NCBI GenBank assembly: GCA_934487205.1 | Contig: CAKSRS010000081.1 | Location: forward strand, 1-6,962 | Reading direction: 5' to 3' | Length of the DNA stretch: 6,962 bases | Source of the DNA: an uncultured Clostridia bacterium | GTDB lineage: Bacteria; Bacillota; Clostridia; UBA1381 | Part shown: one piece after another, positions 1-4,847 of the stretch | How positions within the stretch are numbered: the stretch's first letter is position 1 | How the letters are laid out: each line of letters opens with the position of its first letter | Translations under genes and position numbers: made by a program | Notes under the pieces: model-generated | What the model was told of the DNA's origin: nothing | The model's database searches: none | What the model saw: the letters and a program-made list of their open reading frames with translations, nothing else

Positions 1-73
1 TATCATAGGTTTACCAAACCGATTGATATTTTTAATATAAAAACATATCTATAAAGATATTATACGAGGAGAA
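1..73 (+). repeat. Left copy of a 73-base perfect inverted repeat carrying promoter and Shine-Dalgarno
   Basis: These 73 bases are identical, without a mismatch, to the reverse complement of 6886-6958. Identity stops between the Shine-Dalgarno GAGGAG (66-71) and the start codon at 81, so the repeat is a promoter, leader and ribosome-binding module with no coding sequence. The copy starts at the first base of the window, so its true outer limit is unseen; the right copy continues for four more bases. No transposase or recombinase gene lies between the copies. It could be a recent duplication, a dispersed promoter element, a site of inversion, or a product of assembly. Confidence 0.93.
1..73 (+). 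promoter_or_regulatory. Putative operator-promoter of the electron-transfer operon
   Basis: A dyad GGTTT-ACC-AAACC lies at 8-20, and outer arms TATCA (1-5) and TGATA (24-28) extend it into an imperfect 28-base palindrome. The outer right arm overlaps a possible -35 TTGATA (23-28). The -10 is uncertain: TATCTA at 46-51 has 17-base spacing but a weak match, and TATAAA at 50-55 is a better hexamer at a long 21-base spacing. A second inverted repeat, ATATC-N6-GATAT (45-60), lies just before the Shine-Dalgarno. The same sequence precedes blaI, so BlaI is the natural candidate ligand. The canonical BlaI/CopY core TACA-N2-TGTA is not present. Confidence 0.45.
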
Positions 74-80
74 ATTGATT

Positions 81-755
81 ATGGAAAATATGGTTAACAT
101 TTACCTGTTCGGTAAACAGTACAGTGTACCCGATAATCTTACTATAATGCGCGCGATGGAATATGCCGGATACCAGCTGGTGCGCGGCTGCGGCTGCCGT
201 AACGGTTTTTGCGGCGCGTGTGCAACGATTTACCGTATCAAAGGTGACAGAGAACTGAAAACATGCCTTGCCTGTCAGACAAAGGTAGAGGAGAATATGT
301 ATGTTGCTACGCTGCCGTTTTTCCCGCTTGTAAAACAGGTGTATGATATAGAAAAAATTAAGCCGACCGAACAGATTATGATGCAGCTTTACCCGGAGAT
401 TTATGCGTGCGTAGGCTGTAATGCATGTACAAAAAGCTGTACGCAGGGGCTTAATGTTATGCAGTATATTGCATATGCCCAGCGCGGCGAGTTCGATAAG
501 TGTGCGGAAGAATCGTTTGACTGTGTAATGTGTGGTGTATGTTCATCACGCTGCCCGGCTGGGATTTCTCACCCGCAGGTAGCAATGCTTGCAAGAAGGC
601 TTAACGGTAAGTATCTTGCGCCGAAAACAAAGCATCTTGAGGACAGAGTTAAGGAAATTAAGGACGGCACATTTACCGAACTGATTGAAAATCTGATGCA
701 AAAGCCGATTGAGGAAATCGAGGAACTCTACAATAACAGAGAAATCGAGAAATAA
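81..755 (+). CDS. Fumarate reductase/succinate dehydrogenase-like iron-sulfur electron-transfer subunit
   Basis: This protein of 224 residues is the likely electron wire for the flavoprotein encoded next. Its N-terminal half is a plant-type 2Fe-2S ferredoxin domain with C39-x4-C44-x2-C47 and C62. The C-terminal half carries two cluster motifs, C110-x2-C113-x2-C116-x3-C120 and C148-x2-C151-x2-C154-x3-C158-P. In classical SdhB/FrdB the last cluster is 3Fe-4S and lacks one cysteine, whereas here all four are present, which predicts 2Fe-2S plus two 4Fe-4S. The ATG at 81 is chosen because GAGGAG (66-71) lies 9 bases upstream; an in-frame TTG at 75 would be only 3 bases from it. No membrane segment is seen, so it is probably cytoplasmic. 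The partner redox carrier is unknown. The C-terminal ~45 residues are charged and probably helical. Confidence 0.88.
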   Translation: MENMVNIYLFGKQYSVPDNLTIMRAMEYAGYQLVRGCGCRNGFCGACATIYRIKGDRELKTCLACQTKVEENMYVATLPFFPLVKQVYDIEKIKPTEQIMMQLYPEIYACVGCNACTKSCTQGLNVMQYIAYAQRGEFDKCAEESFDCVMCGVCSSRCPAGISHPQVAMLARRLNGKYLAPKTKHLEDRVKEIKDGTFTELIENLMQKPIEEIEELYNNREIEK

Positions 756-767
756 GGAGGGAAAATT

Positions 768-2363
768 ATGTATTCAAAAGAATTTCAGGATTCGCTGAAG
801 GCGGTTGAAGCGGCAAGAAAAGATAATATTGCATATGAGCCCAAGCGCATGACAGCGAAGGAAAAGGACGATTTGCTTGCCGCATATCACCCGGATTACA
901 AAAAGGACGAATTTTCCACTCTGAAAATCGGCCCGAACAAAGGCGAGTCGGTACCGCATGAGCTGTGCGATATGTTACAGGCGCACAGCCGTATTTCGGC
1001 GGACGACGTTAATCTTGATGATGTAAAATATGATGTTGATGTGCTGATAATCGGCGGCGGCGGCGCGGGTGCGTCTGCTGCAATCGAGGCTGACGAAGCA
1101 GGCGCAAAGACAATGATTGTAACAAAACTGCGTATAGGCGACGCCAACACAATGATGGCGGAGGGCGGTATACAGGCGGCAGATAAGCCGAATGATTCGC
1201 CGGCAATCCATTTTGTTGATGCATTCGGCGGCGGACATTATGCCGCAAAGCGTGAACTTTTGGCAAAGCTGGTTTGTGATGCACCCGAAGCAATCGAGTG
1301 GCTTAATAATCTTGGCGTTGAATTTGACAAAGAGCCGGACGGAACCATGATTACAACACACGGCGGCGGAACATCACGCAAGCGTATGCACGCGGCAAAG
1401 GACTACTCCGGTGCGGAAATCATGCGTACTTTGCGCGACGAGGTGTTAAACCGCGGTATTCCGGTTGTGGACTTTACGGCTGCAATAGAGCTTATTCTTG
1501 ATGAAAACGGAAAAGCCGCCGGTGCGGTACTTATGAACATGGAAACGCATGAGCTTATGGTAGCGCGGGCGAAAACAGTTATTATTGCAACGGGCGGTGC
1601 GGGCCGTATGCATTATCAGGGATTCCCAACATCAAATCACTACGGCGCGACGGCGGACGGTCTTGTGCTCGGTTATCGTGTGGGCGCAAAGCTTTTGTAT
1701 GCGGAAACATTGCAGTATCACCCGACGGGTGCGGCATATCCGCAGCAGATTTTCGGTGCGCTTGTTACCGAAAAGGTTCGCTCACTGGGCGCAAAGCTCG
1801 TAAACCGTGACGGTAAAGTATTTATGCATCCGCTTGAAACGCGAGATGTGGCGGCGGCGTCCATAATAAGAGAATGTTCCGACCGCGGCGAAGGCGTTGA
1901 AACGGGCAGCGGCGAGGCTGTATGGCTTGATACGCCTATGATTGAGGAAATCGGCGGCGAGGGTACTATCGAAAAACGTATCCCGGCGATGATGCGTATG
2001 TTTGCAAGTTACGGAATTGATATCCGCCGCGAGCCGATTTTGGTTTACCCGACTCTGCATTATCAGAACGGCGGACTTGATATAGATGTAAACGGTATGA
2101 CGACGAATGTTGAAAACCTGTTTGTTGCGGGTGAGGCTGTCGGCGGAATACACGGTCGTAACAGATTGATGGGTAATTCTCTGCTTGATATTATCGTATT
2201 TGGCAGAAGTGCGGGCAAAAATGCGTCTGCACGTGCAAAAGACGTCACGGTAGGCAAGCTTACGCTTGACCATATTGCAAAATTTGATGCAGAGCGTGAT
2301 GCAGCGGGCATAACGACCGACGCTGTTTCACCGAAACTTCTGCCGGATTACCGTAGAAAATAA
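768..2363 (+). CDS. FAD-dependent fumarate reductase/succinate dehydrogenase-like flavoprotein subunit
   Basis: The 531-residue protein has the FAD-binding Rossmann motif GGGGAG near residues 96-101 and the signatures of the SdhA/FrdA/NadB family: HPTG (H318), a TE pair (E335), TRD (R359), HYQNGG (H431) and HGRNRLMGNS (R466). By alignment from memory these match the active-site residues H232, E245, R287, H355 and R390 of E. coli FrdA, so dicarboxylate chemistry is likely, probably fumarate reduction. Three features are odd. The covalent-FAD histidine is Asn127, as in L-aspartate oxidase types. There is an extra N-terminal region of about 85 residues. The protein ends about 50 residues after the VFGRSAG motif, so the usual C-terminal helical domain is absent. 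AGGAGG (755-760) overlaps the stop of the upstream gene, and the 12-base gap implies co-translation. A different acceptor is possible: NadB, urocanate reductase and 3-oxosteroid enzymes share the fold. Confidence 0.87.
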   Translation: MYSKEFQDSLKAVEAARKDNIAYEPKRMTAKEKDDLLAAYHPDYKKDEFSTLKIGPNKGESVPHELCDMLQAHSRISADDVNLDDVKYDVDVLIIGGGGAGASAAIEADEAGAKTMIVTKLRIGDANTMMAEGGIQAADKPNDSPAIHFVDAFGGGHYAAKRELLAKLVCDAPEAIEWLNNLGVEFDKEPDGTMITTHGGGTSRKRMHAAKDYSGAEIMRTLRDEVLNRGIPVVDFTAAIELILDENGKAAGAVLMNMETHELMVARAKTVIIATGGAGRMHYQGFPTSNHYGATADGLVLGYRVGAKLLYAETLQYHPTGAAYPQQIFGALVTEKVRSLGAKLVNRDGKVFMHPLETRDVAAASIIRECSDRGEGVETGSGEAVWLDTPMIEEIGGEGTIEKRIPAMMRMFASYGIDIRREPILVYPTLHYQNGGLDIDVNGMTTNVENLFVAGEAVGGIHGRNRLMGNSLLDIIVFGRSAGKNASARAKDVTVGKLTLDHIAKFDAERDAAGITTDAVSPKLLPDYRRK

Positions 2364-2388
2364 ATAATAAGAAGGGTTTGGTTAAATA

Positions 2389-2706
2389 ATGATTACGGAT
2401 TTACTTGAGGCGCTTACGATATTCTGTTTCGGTCTTTCATGGCCGATTTCCATAAGAAAGTCGATAGTGTCAAGAACGGCAAAGGGAAAGAGTCTCTTTT
2501 TTGAAGTCTTTCTGCTTATCGGCTATGCATGCGGAATTGCAAGAAAAATCATACAGGTGAATCAAGGCAGCAGCGGGTTTATTTTCTATCTCAGTTTCTT
2601 CTTCTATGTGCTCAACTTTATCGAAATCTCAATCGATGTTGCGCTGTATTTCAGAAACAAGAAACTTGATGAAATAGCTGATGCGGCAACATCTGTTCGT
2701 GCCTGA
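2389..2706 (+). CDS. Small three-helix membrane protein, SemiSWEET/PQ-loop-like
   Basis: This 105-residue protein has three hydrophobic segments, about residues 3-20, 36-56 and 62-86, and a charged C-terminal tail with YFRNKKLD at 87-94. The first helix ends in SWP followed by a basic stretch and GKS (33-35). This pattern resembles the triple-helix SemiSWEET/PQ-loop sugar transporters with SWP in place of the PQ pair, a resemblance judged by eye. It has no histidine, so it cannot supply the haem ligands of a classical SdhC/SdhD cytochrome b anchor. AGAAGGG (2370-2376) lies about 12 bases before the ATG. Its position between the flavoprotein and rex in one operon is unexplained: it may be a transporter for a related metabolite or an unrelated passenger. 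Family assignment is tentative. Confidence 0.72.
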   Translation: MITDLLEALTIFCFGLSWPISIRKSIVSRTAKGKSLFFEVFLLIGYACGIARKIIQVNQGSSGFIFYLSFFFYVLNFIEISIDVALYFRNKKLDEIADAATSVRA

Positions 2707-2732
2707 ATATCGGCTGTGCGGTAGGAGGTTTT

Positions 2733-3347
2733 ATGAAACAGATTGAGGTATCGCGTGCAGCGATGGGGCGTATTCCGACATATTTGGAATACCTGAAAAG
2801 CGCCGCGCATAATACTGAGAATATTTCTGCGACGGCTCTTGCCGGGGCGCTCGGCATGGGGGAAGTGCAGGTGCGCAAGGATCTGGCGTCGGTCAGCGGT
2901 GCGGGCAGACCGAAAACGGGATACAATGTGCTTGAACTGATTAATTCGCTTGAAAAATTCCTGCGTGATGATAAATCGGGCGGCGTAGTAATTGTAGGCG
3001 CGGGCAAATTGGGACGCGCATTGCTTGACTACGGCGGATTTAATGATTACGGGCTTGAAATTTCCGCGGCGTTCGATATTGCCGTCAGCGATGAGGAAAA
3101 GAGTGATTGCGGCAAGCCGATATATCCCATGGACAGATTTGCGGATTTTTGTAAAAATAATGATGTGAAGATAGGCATTATCACCGTTCCGAAAAGGGCG
3201 GCACAGGAAGTGTGCGATTTACTTGTTAAAAGCGGTATAAAGGCTGTGTGGTGTTTTGCGGCATGCTCACTTTCCGTGCCTGATGATGTTGTCATTCAAT
3301 ACGAAAATATGGCGCTTTCGCTTGCTTATCTTAATAAAAGGATTTAG
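2733..3347 (+). CDS. rex: Redox-sensing transcriptional repressor Rex
   Basis: The 204-residue protein has the Rex architecture. An N-terminal winged helix spans about residues 1-75, with the recognition-helix motif QVRKDL (46-51) followed by a GRPKTGYNV wing (58-66). A Rossmann domain follows with VGAGKLGRAL (88-97). The C-terminal segment ENMALSLAYLNK matches the domain-swapped helix of the family. Rex proteins repress fermentation and respiratory genes when NAD+ is high and are released by NADH. A strong TAGGAGG (2722-2728) lies 4 bases before the ATG, 26 bases after the upstream stop. Placement at the end of an electron-disposal operon suggests feedback from the NADH/NAD+ ratio. No canonical Rex operator was found in the window, so autoregulation is not shown. 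Confidence 0.93.
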   Translation: MKQIEVSRAAMGRIPTYLEYLKSAAHNTENISATALAGALGMGEVQVRKDLASVSGAGRPKTGYNVLELINSLEKFLRDDKSGGVVIVGAGKLGRALLDYGGFNDYGLEISAAFDIAVSDEEKSDCGKPIYPMDRFADFCKNNDVKIGIITVPKRAAQEVCDLLVKSGIKAVWCFAACSLSVPDDVVIQYENMALSLAYLNKRI

Positions 3348-3396
3348 ACATGATTTCTGTGCGTTGCATGACGAAAATATTATAAATCAAAGAACC

Positions 3397-3434
3397 GGGG
3401 CTGCGGCAAAATGTAATTGTTTTGCTGCAGTCCT
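3397..3434 (+). terminator. Hairpin after rex, possible weak terminator
   Basis: A 15-base-pair stem pairs 3397-3411 with 3420-3434, with three G-U wobbles and an 8-base loop, about 50 bases after the rex stop codon. The seven-T run (3452-3458) begins only about 17 bases after the stem, so this is not a textbook intrinsic terminator. It may act as a transcript 3'-end stabiliser or a weak terminator of the redox operon. Confidence 0.45.
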
Positions 3435-3498
3435 ATTTGTATGCACATCAATTTTTTTACTTTTTCATTGAAGATATTGACATAATGCGTGAATTATC

Positions 3499-3530
3499 TT
3501 GATTTTTATCATACTGTGTGATATAGTCAA
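3499..3530 (+). promoter_or_regulatory. uxaC promoter embedded in a dyad (candidate operator)
   Basis: TTGATT (3499-3504) and TATAGT (3522-3527) are separated by exactly 17 bases, a good sigma-A promoter with a start site expected near 3534. An imperfect palindrome covers it: TTGA (3499-3502) with TCAA (3527-3530), and TATCA (3507-3511) with TGATA (3519-3523), centred at about 3515. A repressor bound here would block polymerase. Hexuronate genes are often repressed by GntR- or LacI-type regulators, but none is encoded in the window. A separate TTGACA at 3477-3482 has no well-spaced -10. Confidence 0.55.
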
Positions 3531-3557
3531 ATAAAAAATCGGGACGGTGTTAAACAC

Positions 3558-4790
3558 ATGAGCTTTATTACGACGGACTTTATGTTAAGAAACGAAACGG
3601 CAAAAAAATTGTATCACGGTTATGCCGAAAAAATGCCGATAATTGATTATCATTGCCATATTTCGCCTGAAATGATTGCCGAAAATCACAAGTTTAAGAA
3701 CGCGTATGAACTGTTTTTGGGCGGCGACCATTATAAGTGGCGGCTTATGCGCTCTGCCGGGATTGCGGAGGAATACATAACGGGCGGTGAAGATGATTTT
3801 GAAAAATGGAAGGCATTTTCACGTTGTGTACCGCTTATGATAGGCAATCCGATGTATCATTGGACGCACCTTGAGTTAAAGAGGTATTTCGGCACGGACA
3901 TACTGCTTTGCGAGGAAACGGCGGAAGAAGTGTGGAACATAGTAAATGAATGTTTAGCGCAAGATAAATTCCGTGTGCGCGGACTTATCGAAATGTCAAA
4001 TGTTGACGTAATCTGCACTACCGATAAGCCGTATGACACGCTTGAATATCACAAAAAAATAAGAGAATTGAAAGACTTTAAAACAAAAGTTCTGCCGGCG
4101 TTTCGTCCGGACTTTGCCGATGTAAATGATAATATTATCGGGCGAATTGACTATTTTCATGAAAACGGCTGTCGGCTGTCCGACCATTCGGTTGATGAAA
4201 TGACCGATGATGTTATTGAAAAGCTTATATTTTTGGGCAGAGAATATGCCAAGCGAGGCTGGGTTATGCAGCTGCATATAGGCGCATTGCGCAACAACAA
4301 TACGGCAATGTTTGAAAAAATCGGCGTCGACGCGGGATTTGACTCTATCAATGATTTCAGCATTGCCGAAGGACTTTCAAAAATTTTAGACAGTCTGGAA
4401 AAAGATGATTTGCTGCCGAAAACGATTTTGTACACGCTGAATCCGAAGGACAATTATGTTATAAGCAGTATGTTGGGGAATTTTCAAAAAGCTCCGCATG
4501 CGGGAAAAATTCAGTTTGGTTCGGGGTGGTGGTTTAACGACCATCGCGACGGAATGGAGGCGCAGATGAAAGCACTGGCAAATCTCGGGCTGTTATCGGA
4601 ATTTGTCGGCATGCTCACCGACAGCCGCAGTTTTGTGTCGTATACACGCCACGAATACTTTCGGCGGATTTTGTGTAATCTTATCGGCAAGTGGGTTGAG
4701 GAAGGCGAATACCCCGACGATATAGATACACTCGGTAAAATTACGGAGAATATTTGCTATTATAATGCAAAAAATTATTTCGGTTTTTAA
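3558..4790 (+). CDS. uxaC: Uronate isomerase (glucuronate/galacturonate isomerase), compact form
   Basis: UxaC interconverts D-glucuronate and D-fructuronate, and D-galacturonate and D-tagaturonate, as the first step of hexuronate use. It is an amidohydrolase-superfamily TIM barrel in the cytoplasm. Visible signatures are the metal-binding HCH (H32-C-H34), GDHYKWRLMR (56-65), YHWTHLEL (100-107), HIGALRNNN (240-248), GFDSIND (260-266), FGSGWWFND (320-328) and LTDSRSFVSYTRHEYFRR (353-370). At 410 residues it is about 60 shorter than the E. coli enzyme. The loss falls in two places around residues 185-225, on either side of the GCRLSDHS segment, and the frame is intact throughout. A weak GGGACGG (3541-3547) lies 10 bases before the ATG. 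It has its own promoter, and no other hexuronate gene is adjacent, so its operon partners must be elsewhere. Confidence 0.95.
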   Translation: MSFITTDFMLRNETAKKLYHGYAEKMPIIDYHCHISPEMIAENHKFKNAYELFLGGDHYKWRLMRSAGIAEEYITGGEDDFEKWKAFSRCVPLMIGNPMYHWTHLELKRYFGTDILLCEETAEEVWNIVNECLAQDKFRVRGLIEMSNVDVICTTDKPYDTLEYHKKIRELKDFKTKVLPAFRPDFADVNDNIIGRIDYFHENGCRLSDHSVDEMTDDVIEKLIFLGREYAKRGWVMQLHIGALRNNNTAMFEKIGVDAGFDSINDFSIAEGLSKILDSLEKDDLLPKTILYTLNPKDNYVISSMLGNFQKAPHAGKIQFGSGWWFNDHRDGMEAQMKALANLGLLSEFVGMLTDSRSFVSYTRHEYFRRILCNLIGKWVEEGEYPDDIDTLGKITENICYYNAKNYFGF

Positions 4791-4800
4791 TAAAACCGGC

Positions 4801-4840
4801 AAATGGGCGCGGGGCGGTTTAACCGCTGCGCGCCCGTTTT
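4801..4840. terminator. Bidirectional intrinsic terminator between uxaC and the blaR-like gene
   Basis: Bases 4805-4818 pair with 4822-4835 in a GC-rich stem with one G-G mismatch, one G-U wobble and a 3-base loop. Flanking AAA (4801-4803) and TTT (4837-4839) extend the stem. The + strand hairpin ends in TTTT. The - strand ends in a shorter ATTT, followed a few bases later by a second T run. It lies 10 bases after the uxaC stop and 7 bases after the end of the opposing gene, so one hairpin serves both convergent units. Confidence 0.88.
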
Positions 4841-4847
4841 GTAATAA

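Noticed and set aside
75..80. TTG start six bases upstream of the ATG at 81 for the iron-sulfur subunit
   Set aside because: It lies only 3 bases after GAGGAG, too close for initiation; the ATG at 81 has 9-base spacing.
774..2311. Several open frames on the - strand opposite the flavoprotein gene, and one on the + strand at 1585-1803
   Set aside because: They have no recognisable motifs, ribosome sites or plausible composition, and are explained by codon bias of the strongly supported flavoprotein gene.
2389..2706. Small membrane protein as a classical SdhC/SdhD cytochrome b anchor
   Set aside because: It contains no histidine for haem ligation and its SWP/GKS pattern is closer to PQ-loop proteins.
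3547..3557. Perfect small palindrome GTGTT-A-AACAC just before the uxaC start, considered as a Rex or other operator
   Set aside because: It does not match the Rex pattern TTGTTAA/TTGTGA with its partner half-site, and a short AT-rich palindrome at a ribosome site is likely by chance.
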